Origin: Lenzites betulinus
Taxonomy: Eukaryota; Basidiomycota; Agaricomycetes; Polyporales; Polyporaceae
Length of the DNA: 64,000 nt
Assembly (NCBI GenBank): GCA_022264855.1
Contig: JABYQU010000008.1
Span: 682,001-746,000, forward strand
Direction of reading: 5' to 3'
Positions within the stretch are counted from its first letter, which is position 1. Each line of letters begins with the position of its first letter. Below the pieces are notes generated by a model that saw only the letters and a program-made list of their open reading frames with translations, made no database searches and was not told the origin of the DNA. Shown here one piece after another: positions 34,457-45,706 of the stretch. Both the position numbers and the translations under genes were made by a program.

Positions 34457-36206
34457 CTAGTCATCCGCCTCTTCCGCCAATGTCAATCGCTCGTGGCATA
34501 GCTCCGCGACAAGCGCGCCGTCGAGTGGGATTTCGTTTCCCTGGAAGCCTTCCGGATAGGCCACAGGCGGTACGTCTGGGCGAGTGAAGTACCTGTGCTA
34601 CTAGTAAGCAATGTGTAAGGGGAGGATGACAATGCGAAAGTACCTGTCCCCCCAGAAACCGTAGTGCACCATGCCAAGAGCACGCGTGGTGTACTCATAA
34701 TCGTGTGCAAACCCTCCAGGGAAAAAGAACTCCATGACTGTCGACCGAGGCGTAGGTCGCATCCACAGCAGCGCCGTCAGACCGTTTCCGTGCACACCGA
34801 GCATGATCTATCATCCCAGTGTCAGCTAGTCCGAGCTTGTAGGATGCCAAACTGATGTGCCACTTACCGTTGTCCGTGCGGCAAGGCTGAATTGTTCGAT
34901 ACGGGTGAGTTTGTCCATTTCCACGACATTCACTTCGTAGCCGTACGTGTCGCGGAGACGATACAGTTCGCTAACGAGTCGATCGTGGTCGGCCTGGATG
35001 AGCATGCGACGATTCCAGCCCTGGCGCGAGATATACGTGATGACGGGCTTCGTGATGACTCCTGCAACCGACATCGCGCCCGCATTCTCATCGAGCGAGG
35101 AGAAGCCTACGACGTTGTTCCTGATCGTCGTCCACCAATTCACGCTTCCAGGAAGCGAGAACGCGTTCGCCGCTGTGCGTTGGGTGCGGAGGTACATCTC
35201 TCCGTTCATTGCGGCTGCGCGGTCGCCGAGCACCACACGATCGAACACGAACACGCGGCCAAGTGCAGCGCGCTCCTTCCAGTCGTCCATGAACTCGGTT
35301 GTAATGGAAGGGAATGAGGAACGAAGAACCCATTGGTTCATGGCGGCGTAGTCCCGCCAATTCGCGGCGTCCAGATGGGAGAATATGAGCCGGCGAGGGG
35401 CGGGGAGTGACGTTTCGCCCGAAGGAGGGATGATAGGGTCCAGCGAGGAGTATGTACGCCAGAACCCGAAGAACAACTCCGCAGACCAATGGTAGTAATG
35501 GGTGATGCTGTCGCAGTGTTGAGCATACAACTTACAACTGCGCAATAGACCACTTACAATTGCTTCGGGTCGTTTGCGAGCCACTGCCAGACATGTTTAT
35601 TGAGCGATTCCATTGACGTATTATACGACGTCACTCACAGATACACCATCCAGCCGCTCTGCTTCCGACCCAAACAACCGCCGTGCCTCATCCGAGGAGA
35701 TTACGCGCATTTCCTTGTCGGTCGGTATACGCCGCGCCTCAGCCTCTGGCCCGTTCTCAATGAACGCAGCAGTGGAGATCATATACTTTCGCTCAGGAAC
35801 GTCCTGTGGTGAGTCCGAAACGATGTAGATCGTGCCATTGAGGATGTACAATCTGTCGAATATGGTCCATCCTACCAGAGGTCATCACAGGCCGTTCACG
35901 GTACTGCTATGAAACAGCAAGGGCATTGATAACATCCCACTCACCTGGCACATGCGCAACAATTTTGGTTTCCGGAACTTGGCCCAACCCCCAACGGAAA
36001 GGGGGATTCAAAGCTTGAAGTGTGTATTGGGTCTCAAGGGTGAGCGGTTGGACATCTAGTGTGTCCTCCACGACGTGTGGGGAGGTTCTGATGAGGTCCG
36101 TAACAGAGCCAGAATGCCTTGGAAATGTTGCAGAGAAGTACAGAAGACCAATAAAGAGAGCACCAAGCAAGCAAATCTCTCGTGAGGTTGGGGTGAATGG
36201 CGGCAT
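34457..36206 (-). CDS. GT61-family glycosyltransferase (DUF563), type II membrane protein
   Basis: Likely a Golgi/ER glycosyltransferase of family GT61 (xylosyl- or GlcNAc-type); donor and acceptor are unknown. The start at 36206 (MPPFTPTSREICLLGALFIG) gives a short cytosolic tail and one signal-anchor helix (LLGALFIGLLYFSATF). An in-frame ATG at 36302 is less suited. Exon 1 ends 35945 and the next begins GWTIFDRLYILNGTIYIVSD. Core motifs: HYYHWSAELFFGFWRTYSSL, AGVITKPVITYISRQGWNRR, LYRLRDTYGYEVNVVEMDKL, TRIEQFSLAARTT, IMLGVHGNGLTALLWMRPTP, STVMEFFFPGGFAHDYEYTT. These match the DUF563 sheet-and-loop series with the conserved GxHGxGLT. The last exon ends ELCHERLTLAEEADD, stop at 34457. Small exons between 35850 and 35530 are approximate. 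Confidence 0.85.
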
Positions 36207-37120
36207 AGTAGCCAAGTTAGCAGCCGAGTCGCCTACACAGCGTTCCAACCAGCTTTCGTAACAAAGATAGAGATTAGACGCGTTCTCTTGCTGCCACGAC
36301 ACGGAGCATATGCAACTGAGTGTATGGGATGGTGTGGGGAGTGGAGGGTTGCGGTCAAAGTCCGCGGAGGCGAGTCGCAGTGGCTACACTGTGGCGGACC
36401 CCGGTCACCTTATCTGAGAAACTTGGAACAATCTCTCTTGAGTCTAGATGATGGCGGCGAGCATCCGCACATTTCGTTCAATCGGGGCGTTTGTACTATC
36501 GGTGCGTAATAGATATCCGGACTAGAGAAATAATACATAGTGAGCATCAAGTACTATGGTGTTGTGTTGAGCAGATCTGCTGAGTTAATTCGGTCTGCCT
36601 GCTACCAGCCACCGGCACTGCTAGACTCTTGTGTCCACGTAGATGTTAATGGACCTTGGTGATTTTGGCTGGCCTGGGCGTTGTGCGCCAGGCTGCGTGC
36701 ATTGATCGGGATAGGAGCTACGCAGTCATACAGCATGATATGTGAGTGTCCACTGGCGCACGTCGAACTTACTCACGGTTCTCAGTGGTACCCTACCAGT
36801 TCTCGGGTCGATTTTGAGTCGGGCAGCTATACATTCGGGTGGTTAAAAGGAGGCCAAGTGTGGGCTTTGAATGTTAGCTCAGGTTCTAGTGGTGGTAAGT
36901 TTTCTGTATTGGTGATTACTATAGGACTGACCATTGGCAAAACTGCCGTTGACTAATACCGCCCAAACTGAAGATGGAGTATATTGAGAGAGGCGGTCAG
37001 CCTCCTGCGCTATGTGCGCGATTGTGTGGCATTTTGCTTGAGTAGTTGAGGATTGTGGCCCTGCCACGTGGTCTGTCTTGTTAACTGCGTCAGGGGCCGC
37101 TACGCATGTCCCTGATCAAC
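36207..37120. other. intergenic spacer before the transposon island
   Basis: About 900 bases containing the GT61 promoter. Short frames only. It ends at the ATG target duplication of the CACTA-type element. Confidence 0.5.
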
Positions 37121-37134
37121 ATGCACTGCGTTAA
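37121..37134 (+). repeat. left target duplication (ATG) and 11-bp terminal inverted repeat
   Basis: ATG followed by CACTGCGTTAA. The first 8 bases and the AA match the inverted right end at 53449..53459; only position 9 differs. CACTG is a typical start for CMC elements. Confidence 0.8.
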
Positions 37135-37186
37135 GCACAAGATTCCACGACGTGATTTCACAGCGGAGACGTGGGGTTACCTGGGT

Positions 37187-37386
37187 AGCCGCGCGGATAT
37201 GCAGGGTAGTTCATGAATAGCCTCGGTGGGACGCGAAGTTGTCAAAATCGTGGAATTCATGAATAGAGTGTGCATAACCGCTAGTGTGATCCTAAATCCC
37301 CACGGGTTTATTCCACATCTGACTTGAGCGCTGGCTACTTCGCATATCCCCGCATCCTCACTCGTGTGATCTTGCATATCCCCGCG
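37187..37386. repeat. left subterminal motif cluster of the outer element
   Basis: Related short words recur within 200 bases: GCGGATATGCAGG (37193, inverted), AAATCCCCACGGG (near 37295), GCATATCCCCGCAT (near 37342) and GCATATCCCCGCG (near 37374). TTCATGAATAG also occurs twice (37210 and 37256) and TGTGATC twice. Similar ATCCC(C)CGTGG words recur inside the right end. Such arrays are where CACTA transposases bind; that role here is inference. Confidence 0.55.
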
Positions 37387-37517
37387 TACTACGTAGTGTA
37401 CAAAACTCGGAAGCCTGCGCGATGTGCTCCTGCTCGAGTCACTCAAGATGAAGTTAAAAAGGCGGTATCTGGTCCGCCTTCTTCAGGGCTCTCCATCTCC
37501 CCACCCATTACATCGCT

Positions 37518-38376
37518 ATGTCATCCAGACCTCGGACCTTCCTCCCCTACAAAATCAGGCCGCCCACTCGGCGTATACTTCGCCCGCGCGACCTCCTAGC
37601 GCGACCACGCGATCCCCGCGAGCCGTCCATGCCCGCTGAGCTGTTCACGGCTGCGCTGCTTGACAACGACCTGCTCGGACTCGAGTGCCTGAAGAACCAA
37701 GAGCCGATTCACAACGTAGTCGTGCGATTAGTTGCGCAGGAGATCCGCGTAAGTGGTATGTCTGTCGATCTATCTTCATAGCTAATTCTTTGCAGGGCGC
37801 CGTGGAGGGAATCTTCCAGGACCCGTCGACATACAAGTTGCATCTCGTTCTCGAACCGAGGATGTTCATGACCCCAGTCAGGGTCGTGCTTGCGGAGTTC
37901 GTTGGGGACGAATGCCAGTATTCGGCCCCTACGTGGCTCCAAAGCTTGCGTCTTGCACGGAACCAGACCGTTGAATTCGTCCGAAGCTACGAGTGGCTCA
38001 ACAAGTTTGTGTATCCGCTTCTCACCACCCCGGCTCCGACGCCTGTGCCTGCCGAGCGTGCATGGAGGGATGTCCTCGCTGTTGTCACCCGGATCAAGGT
38101 ATGTGTTTCGTTTGTCCATGTGCTACATAGGTCGTGATCTAATATATATCTCGCTAATGCTAGGAGGTCTGTGAGCCTCGTAGCCTCGTGCCCCGAGACC
38201 CAACCCGTCCCCTGCCGCGTCCCCGGCTCCGCCGTCCGGTTAACGGGTTAGTCGCAGCAATGGGTGGGTTGACTCTGCAGCAGACGGTGGAAGGGCCTGC
38301 AGGCGCGGCCGTTACCAATCATGGCGGGGAGGATGCAGATGACATACAAGTGCCATTTGCAGTGTTAAATGTGTAG
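37518..38376 (+). CDS. unknown cargo gene of the outer transposon, 248 aa
   Basis: Three exons 37518..37748, 37796..38098, 38164..38376, joined by GTAAGT and GTATGT introns in phase 0, give 248 aa. An Arg/Pro-rich basic N-terminus (TFLPYKIRPPTRRILRPRDL) is followed by a compact, ordered-looking domain: LFTAALLDNDLLGLECLKNQ, NVVVRLVAQEIRGAVEGIFQ, LHLVLEPRMFMTPVRVVLAE. Then come LARNQTVEFVRSYEWLNKFV and RAWRDVLAVVTRIKEVCEP, ending in a low-complexity tail. No family is recognised. It lies 540 bases before the Tnp2 start on the same strand and inside the terminal repeats, so it is probably a passenger or transposition accessory protein. Confidence 0.6.
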
Positions 38377-38916
38377 GCTACTAGACAGTCGTGTACGCCC
38401 CGGTGGGCATATCAATCCCTGCTACCAGTAGGTAGTAGGTCTTCTTTGCCTGCATTGGGCGGGTTCGCTAGTGGGCTATGCCGCTCGTCGGCGCTACTAG
38501 TATTATATGTAAACCGCTGCTGCTTATGACTCTATAAATGTACTCGCGAGCTTGTCAGTATGGGGATTAGAGTAATAAACTTGAACAGCTGTTTGCAACG
38601 GCCCAGCCCATATGTATGACATGTAGTCTGAGGCAGTGGCCCGGTAGTACAGGCGTCTGCTGTCCCGCGTTGAGCCCGGGGTTATGCAAGATCACACGCG
38701 AGGGCTTTGCAGGTTATCTAGGATTGCACAGGGAGGCTACGTACTGCCGCAGAGACGTCAAGTACTCATATATATTTTGGGACAGCACAGATTGTACGCC
38801 TATTTCTTCCCGCTCCCTCTCCACTTCGTACTCTCCGCCAGTACAAGTCACGCAGTGGACTCGAATCCTTGTTACCAGCCCTTGAGGTTGCCTGGCTTGG
38901 GCTGTACGGCCGTGTT

Positions 38917-39088
38917 ATGCCTCCTAAGGTGAGTTGACATATATCACGCCGCGCATACGTCTCCCAAGGCTCACAACGACATACTTTTTAGATATCCTGG
39001 GTGGCCTGCTTCTGCCCGCGCTGCAAGGGCGCGCATCGGCCCAAGTCCACTCATCAGTACTTACGCAAAGTTCTGGCCTTCTGGCGCA
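38917..39088 (+). pseudogene. Tnp2-type transposase, 5' fragment cut off by the Plavaka insertion
   Basis: Exon 38917..38928 (MPPK) is followed by a 63-bp GTGAGT...TTTTAG intron and an exon from 38992. That exon reads SWVACFCPRCKGAHRPKSTH, QYLRKVLAFWR. This Cys-x-Cys-x2-Cys...His opening is the usual N-terminus of basidiomycete Tnp2-type transposases. The coding sense ends exactly at the outermost TCTGA of the Plavaka terminal array (39089), where the next codons are ATC TGA. The remaining transposase resumes 6.6 kb downstream, at about 45707. Confidence 0.75.
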
Positions 39089-39136
39089 TCTGACATACAG
39101 CTGTTCAGATCTATCAGACAAATCAGAGATATCAGA
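39089..39136. repeat. Plavaka left subterminal array, 9-bp period
   Basis: TCTGA at 39089, then TCAGA at 39105, 39114, 39123 and 39132, exactly 9 bases apart (consensus TCAGANNNA). The last copy is 57 bases from the transposase stop codon. Confidence 0.75.
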
Positions 39137-39192
39137 GCTAACCAGATAGTGCAGACATAATATAAACATCAAGTCTAGGTAGAGGGAGTGGA

Positions 39193-42100
39193 TTATAGTA
39201 TTGTTTCATGTGCGTGATAGTCAGCATACCAGTTAATGTAATATCTATTGAATGCGTCAAGTGATTCTTCAAACCCGAAGTCTGATGGGAGGCGGGTGGT
39301 ACCATAAACACCTATGAGATGACATGCACGCACAATAGACTTGACAGAAATCACATCAGTTACACGTTCACCCTCCACATCGAGCTCTGGATGAACGATC
39401 CACATCCCAGTAGTCCCATCAGGTGCGTCATCCTCTAGAACGAACCACTCGACAAGCGCGCAATCATAGCGCATGGCGTCGTCGGAGAAAGTGAAGAATG
39501 AAATGATGCGAGCAACAGTCATACCATCCATGCCAACGCCGTTCGGATCGGTGCTGACGAGAACTGTATCATAACGGGGGTATGCGCCATACCAGCTGGG
39601 ATTACAGCGGATGATCTCCCTGTGCATTCCGAGGGGTCCAGCGTGCTCGCTTGGTGCGTAGAAGGTGCTGGTACCACTGTAATACACAGCAACCCGCCCA
39701 CCTGGCCACACATATGGCAGATCCCGGGGGTCGATGTTGTCTACGTCATCTTCAGGATGGAGCTCTCGATGCAAGAAGCGGCGTAGATGCTGTAGGAGAT
39801 CTGGGCGCTCGAGGGCTCGAGCTAGATCGCGTATCTTGCTGACGTATGCTGAGATAGACAGTCAGACAGGGGATTTAATATATGTGACGAAACTCACCTG
39901 GACGGGTACTTAATGAGACCTGAGCCTCAGCAGGTGCATCATCGCTAGCCATAGCATCGGCGAGCTCACGGAAGCGCGCGTCCTGGGCAGCCTCAGTGTT
40001 CTCCGGAGCATCATCGCCTACACTGAGCAGGGCATGGGTGACGATGTCCCCGTAAAACATGTTACGGCGGCTGAACTCGACACGAGCAGCCGCGAGCTTG
40101 CTAATGCGCGTGTTCTTCCGGATGATCTGACCAAGGGCGTTGTGACGACTAGAGTCGCGCCACGGCTTCTTGACAGCGGAAATATGGCGTGATTCCGTGA
40201 TTGAAGAGCACAGGCCGTTGGGCGAGCCGAATAGCTTGATGCTGCGGACGTAGTGCACAAGGGAGTGTTGACGTGGAAGCGCGAAGCCTTCAGGACGGAT
40301 GCCGGCGGCCTCGAAGACTTCTCGTGTGTCCTGAAATCGTGCGAGATTCTCCTCCATGGCTTGTAGGCTGAACGTATCATGCGCTGAACGGCGCGCAAGA
40401 TAGCAGAAGTCTAGGAGTGCAGTGACGCACTGTACCATGCGATCTGGTACGTAGCCGACAATGGCAGGAACGAAAACCTATAACATTGGTTTAGTATCAA
40501 GTGGCGACATGAATGTCGGATTGCGTACCTTCATGAGCGCCTTGGAGTCGTCTCCGGTCCACTGCTTGAAGTTACGCCCTTGAGGAAAGCGCCGTAATCC
40601 AGGGAACGCGGGCACAGCTGCGATGCTAGGTATCAAGGGGCGCTCTAGGTCAGGGTGAAGCGCACAGAATGGCTGCGTGAGACGTACCGGCGGTCGATGT
40701 CATCGATGACGCGGTTTGCCTCGCGTTCACTCTCCGCAGTGGCGTGGATGTATTCAATCACCCATGCGACAAGTTGATCTTTGAACGTCCCCTTGATTAG
40801 CTGGTGGAGAAGATCTGGTGTGAGGAGTTCATGGATATCTGCGCGAGGGAACTGCGTTGTGAATGGCTGTCACATGTTAGTACATAGCAAGCGGCGGGGC
40901 TAAATGGGCACGCGCACACCTTGACATCAGGATTTACCCCAAACGCGTCCCATATTTCGTCCGGAGAATAGGCTTCCTGAAGCGCATCTGTGTGCGCATG
41001 GAAACGAGGCGCGTCCTCGAGGAAGCCACCCTCCGGAAGGGCAAGGCATCTGTCCATCGGTGTTAGCATGAATTAAAACTTATGCCAAGGGGATACATGA
41101 CTTGCCGGGGGCACCACCCGTACACGACGCCCGATAAGTACACCTGCTCCGGGTAGTCCGCAATAAATGGTCCAAGCTGAAATATTGCACGACGGTAGTG
41201 GCCATCTGGGCAACGCATGACATGCGGCTCTGTCATGCCTGGTCTGAGAGGCTCTAAGATCTTGGCCAGGGATGCATGATATAGCTGCTTCTTGAAGACT
41301 CGGAACTCAATGTCGTCTTGCCACTCGCGTTCCGCTGTAAATACACGTGGCGACGTCAGTATGACGCGCAGGAATATGCTATTGACTATGATAGACGTAC
41401 TTTTGGGGATTGCAAGGAAGGCGACGGGTACAACAGCCTCTCGATGCCCGCGTCGCATGTCGTTGTGAATATTTCCGAGAGACATATACGTGGGATGGTA
41501 CTCCTGATCACCTGTGGCCACGGAAACCGTCGTCTTGTCTGCCCCGAGAATAATTGGGGTGAGCATCGACCCATGTGTCTGTGGATCGTCGCTGATTGTA
41601 TCCTGTGTATCAATTAGTAACTCAGTTGAGCGTACAGCTAGAGACTATGCCAAACGTACCGCCATTTTGTATGCCCACTGACCGGACATTAGATTAGAAA
41701 TACGGCGACAGTTTGCACTTGGGTATTCTTCAAAAGGGGCTACGTCGAATTTGCCTCGAAAATCAGGGCTGGCAGCGAGTACCTCAGCAACACGTAGAGT
41801 GTCGCGTGCGTGAATGTGGTATACTGTACGCTTCCACGATGCAGAATGGGCATCGACGGGGCCACTGTATCTTACGGAAAAGGTATGCCATGACGCTTGC
41901 CCGTACCCGATGGCGTCGATGGTGGATTCGATTTCGTCATGATTGTCGAAAATTGGGCTGTATTCTGGCCGACCATCCACTATGTGCTTTGCGGCCGTGA
42001 TACGCAGCAGCTGGTCGATAACGCCCTTCGAGAGATGTGCCTGTTCGAAAGCGACTTCTGCATATTCAAACGAAGGGCGGTCAGGGAACGGCGCCCAGTT

Positions 42101-42378
42101 GATGTCGTCAGGAAGGGGTGCCGGCGGTTGATCAGGAGGGAGAAAGTTGCCGAATGAGTCGCAAGGATGACCTGCATGGGTTTGTTACTAAACGACAAAT
42201 GTGCACAATATGCACAAGCCAGCGTACCTTGCATGTGCGGGTGTTGACGGAAGGTAGAATGTGGAAGCGGAGGTTTGGGATGGCCGTGGACCAGGCGACG
42301 GTGTTGATAGAATCCTCGGGCAGTTGGGAAAGTGCGCGGAGCAGAGCATAAACAGCAGAGGCGAGCCATTGTATTCAA
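39193..42378 (-). CDS. Plavaka transposase, apparently intact
   Basis: DDE-type transposase of the Plavaka clade, acting in the nucleus on the arrays at 39089 and 45706. The start is 42378 (or ATG 42369, MARLCCLC). An N-terminal C2H2 finger is present (LCCLCSAPRTFPTARGFYQH, then RRLVHGH). Family blocks follow in order without a stop: YSPIFDNHDEIESTIDAIGY, TVYHIHARDTLRVAEVLAAS, NCRRISNLMSGQWAYKMA, ILGADKTTVSVATGDQEYHP, YMSLGNIHNDMRRGHREAVV, PVAFLAIPK, HYRRAIFQLGPFIADYPEQV, ADIHELLTPDLLHQLIKGTF, IDDIDRR, FPQGRNFKQWTGDDSKALMK, SIKLFGSPNGLCSSITESRH. The C-terminal block is VAVYYSGTSTFYAPSEHAGP and ARIISFFTFSDDAMRYDCAL. The Asp in LGADK and the D-x-H/DLLH region are the likely catalytic residues. 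About eight introns, all with good splice sites. Confidence 0.85.
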
Positions 42379-42544
42379 GCTGATAGTTGGCTGGACGAGA
42401 TGAGCAAGGCCTTGGTGAGGAGAGGCCGATGGTGACTAAGTCACAGCCAGCCTGGATACGGTTTGCGAGCCACTGGCGCCTAAAATTGAACTCTTTTCAT
42501 CCTCGCACCTCTCACTATCTGCACATTAACTGTTACCAATTTCT
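42379..42544. promoter_or_regulatory. 166-bp bidirectional promoter inside the Plavaka element
   Basis: The transposase start (42378, -) and passenger start (42545, +) are separated by only 166 bases, so both genes must share this region. No motif was assigned. Confidence 0.55.
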
Positions 42545-45498
42545 ATGCCGCCACCCAAGACAACACGGACACGCCGGAAAAAGATTGCTGGTACGCCATC
42601 AGAGAAGCCTTCCTCATCCGAGGGCAATGCAGTCTCAGCCGGTGTCCCAGCAAACACTTGCATATCAGGCATGACAGGCGAGTCGGACGACGCCCCTCCC
42701 AAAACCAAAATAGATACATTGGACAACCGTCCACACCTTTATAACAAAATATCATCGGTACAGATGCCCTTGACAGCAATGAACTTGTGCTCACCTATCT
42801 ACCAGACGACGTCAACAGGCAACACCCAAGATACTGGCTCTCAGGCAATGCACTCGTATGGCACCCGCTCTTCGAACCGGGGGCGTCATCCCGCAGCTGA
42901 AGCAGGCCTGGCGAAGAGAACACTCGCAGAGATACAGGCAGACGCGGTGTCGAAGCAAGCCATTGTCATTGCTGCACGTGCCAAGAAGAGCGCGGACAAC
43001 GAAGCTAATGCTGCCATGTCCGCGGTGAGACGTGATCAAGTGGGACGCTTGCAGGGAGAGCGTGTAGAGCAGGACCGCGATGCAGCTGAACTGTTCAGTA
43101 AGTCCGATGTAGTTCAGTATACACGTTGCATGGGCGCTGATGCCAGTCGTTCCGGATCTGGCAGCTAGAGCCCCGAGTGATGGAGGATCACGCTCACGCT
43201 CTCAAGGACTCGGAGATGAAGGCGCCAACAGCGCCGACAACGCCGGCGACACGGCTCAGGCCGAGAAGCGCGCATCTCACGCTCAAGTACGTGCTCGCCT
43301 TCTACTCCCACCGTGCTGACTTACACAACTCCAACAAGCTTGAAGTGACACAACCGGATGCCTTCGCATTCTTGGCAGACGCTTATAGTAGCTCGGACAG
43401 TAGCTCGGGAAGCAGTGATTCCGATTCCGAATCCCCTCGCCGGCCCAGGACAGCACACCGACGTCTCCGTACCCTCAACTCTATTGCCGATGCGCCTCAC
43501 CATTCACGCAGCGGCAGCAGCAGCATCCTGGAGATTTCGAGCAGCAACGATCACAGGAACCAAACTCCGAGTCCGGACCAAGAAGTAGAGGCGGTCGCTG
43601 GGGTTAACGACGGTGCCAGGGTTAGCAAGGGATATAAACAACCGGTACGCTTCTATGACTACTTCCTACGTGAATGCCAGTATCTAACTATCCTTGTAGA
43701 CACTAACAGCCGCTCAGAAGAAAGCTGCCAAGCGGAAGAGCATCCGTCAAGACCTCGCAGGGCGTACTCCTGGATCTTCGGGGCTTACCACGATGAATAT
43801 CCCCACGATGCTGTCTACGATTGGCACAATGCAAGTACATATGTCCTCCCTTCTTGATATACAACTGATCCTGTACAATAAGGCCTCAAATGTCTGCGAA
43901 GGGCACAACAGCTCGGGTACCGTCGGCCGAGAGCGCGTTCAGTACCAGCTGGCGGCGGCGCCTCCATGACGCGTCTAAGTCCTCCCCCTCGCTTGCTTCC
44001 ACAAAGACTACCAGGCTATCTCCCCCTCGATCCAGCGGTATGTTGTCATTGGCTTACATCTCACGATACGTCACTGAACTACAACTCCAGCTGCGGCCAA
44101 GCAACTCCTCAAGCGCCGACACGAGCACTTTGAGGATCGATCAGATGACGAGCAAATAGGTGGCTTCAAGGACCACGACATGCACATCCCCCGGCGTGAC
44201 GGACCGCAACAGCGCAAAAAGAAGGGATTCACAAATGGCGAGCATGTAAGCGCTTGTTTTCCATGTCATTGATAATTATTCCCTTGTACTAACAGATATG
44301 ATTGACGACTCACAGACGCTCCAGTTTGTTGAAGTGCCCGTCATACACAACGACGTCACCAAAAAGCGCAAGGATTCGAGCCCGATGAAGCACCCAGCCC
44401 AGCCCAAGAAGAAGGCAAAGTCGACCGCTGATCGAGCCAGCCACGACGACAGCGGGACCGATACTGAACGGGCATCGCTCGCGTATGCAGCCCTCCCAGA
44501 CTGGACAAAGCCCGAAGTCAAGACGAAGGTCGTCCCCTCCATCCTCGACTACCTCGCCACCCAGGAGGATCCATGGTCGCTCGACACAGACGACTTCACA
44601 TTTCAAGAGCTTGTCCAGGAGTTTTTCGATGATGTCTTCCCTGAGCAGCGCCACGTCCTTGAAAAGAGCGACGTCATCTACAAATGGGTACGTGATGACT
44701 GTAAATTGTAAGACTTCGGGCTGATCAGTTGATGATCAAATACTCTAGTGTCAACAGCAGGTGTATGAATGGCATCGTGTGTTCCAGAAGGCCGCAAACG
44801 CGGCTGTGCGCGATGCGAAAGCGGCCCGCCAGGCCAGTACGAAATTATCCGACTATGACCGCAGCGACCAGGGACTTCAAAAATGGCTCGATCAAGCTTT
44901 ACAGAGGGGAGGCGCAGCAATGTGGGGCAAACCGAACACGCACAACGTAAGCATACTCATGTTACGACACCACCCGAAGCAATACTGATGCCTCAGACAG
45001 CCCGATGACGCACGGGAACAGCTGCAGTCTACGTTTGTGGTGCACGTCATGACTGCGCACCTCGCGCGTACGGTGGGGTCGGTGTATGACGTGCCGGATC
45101 ATGTGTATCCTGTCGGGGCTCTCTCTCTGGCCGCCGCCGCCGTATGTGTCTACCAATCATCGATACCGACATAGCACCTGACTTGTTACCCTTACCTTCA
45201 GGTTCAACGGGCGTTTGAATGGTATCTCAACGACCAGCCGCGTGGACTGAAGCAGACTACTTTCTCCCTCAAGAATGCGGGTGAACTTACGGGGGTATGG
45301 CACGATGGCGCAGTCGCTGATCTTCTTGAGAAGCCACACCGTCTAGAGCGACTTCTGCAGCAGGCCTCGACATCTGTAGCCGCCCCGGTCATGAAGGGCA
45401 AACCATGCCGCTCGAAGGCTAAGGCAATCAGCATGTATGTTCGTGAACGTAGCAGCTCGCCCCCGCAGGGAGATTTTGTAGATTATGGTGATGATTAG
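42545..45498 (+). CDS. large passenger gene of the Plavaka element, function unknown
   Basis: Starts MPPPKTTRTRRKKIAGTPSE. Early exons 42545..43097, 43165..43286, 43339..43644 and 43700..43834 join in phase. The junctions between 43835 and 44095 are uncertain. Later exons resume near 44096 and end at 45498. The N-terminal half is disordered and rich in Lys, Arg, Ser and Asp (AYSSSDSSSGSSDSDSESPR, KRRHEHFEDRSDDEQIGGFK), with several basic patches that suggest a nuclear protein. The C-terminal half looks folded: VPSILDYLATQEDPWSLDTD, VYEWHRVFQKAANAAVRDAK, ALQRGGAAMWGKPNTHNQPD, FVVHVMTAHLARTVGSVYDV, LSLAAAAVQRAFEWYLNDQP, NAGELTGVWHDGAVADLLEK. I do not recognise an enzyme. Proteins of this style accompany transposases in mushroom genomes; the role is unknown. 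Confidence 0.65.
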
Positions 45499-45575
45499 TA
45501 TAGTAATAAGTGTCCTGAAAACGACTGAAATATTGGTCGTTTGTATGCTACCTTAAGTCTGCGTCACCTGATGAG

Positions 45576-45706
45576 TCTGAATAAGGTCTGACGGTGTAAT
45601 CTCACAGAATCTGGGCGATGAAAACCGTCTTCTTGATGCTTGAGTATCTGCACAGTCTGAGCAGGGTCTGATAAGCTCTGAAATGCTCTGACATGTCTGG
45701 GTCAGA
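45576..45706. repeat. Plavaka right subterminal array
   Basis: TCTGA at 45576, 45587, 45656, 45667, 45677 and 45687, then TCTGG at 45696 and an inverted TCAGA at 45702. The inner copies are spaced about 10 bases, mirroring the left end. Confidence 0.75.

Larger units (their letters stand above)
39089..45706. mobile_element. Plavaka-type DNA transposon nested in the Tnp2 gene, about 6.6 kb
   Basis: It is bounded by mirror-image subterminal arrays: TCTGA then four TCAGA on the left (39089..39136), and four TCTGA then TCAGA on the right (45656..45706). It holds two divergent genes: an apparently intact Plavaka transposase (42378..39193, -) and a large passenger gene (42545..45498, +). Exact termini and target duplication were not resolved; the bases flanking the arrays are GCA on the left and CCA on the right. 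Confidence 0.75.

Noticed and set aside
36207..37120. Possible further transposon sequence left of the island
   Set aside because: No repeats or coding traces link it to the element, whose left end is set by CACTG and the ATG duplication.
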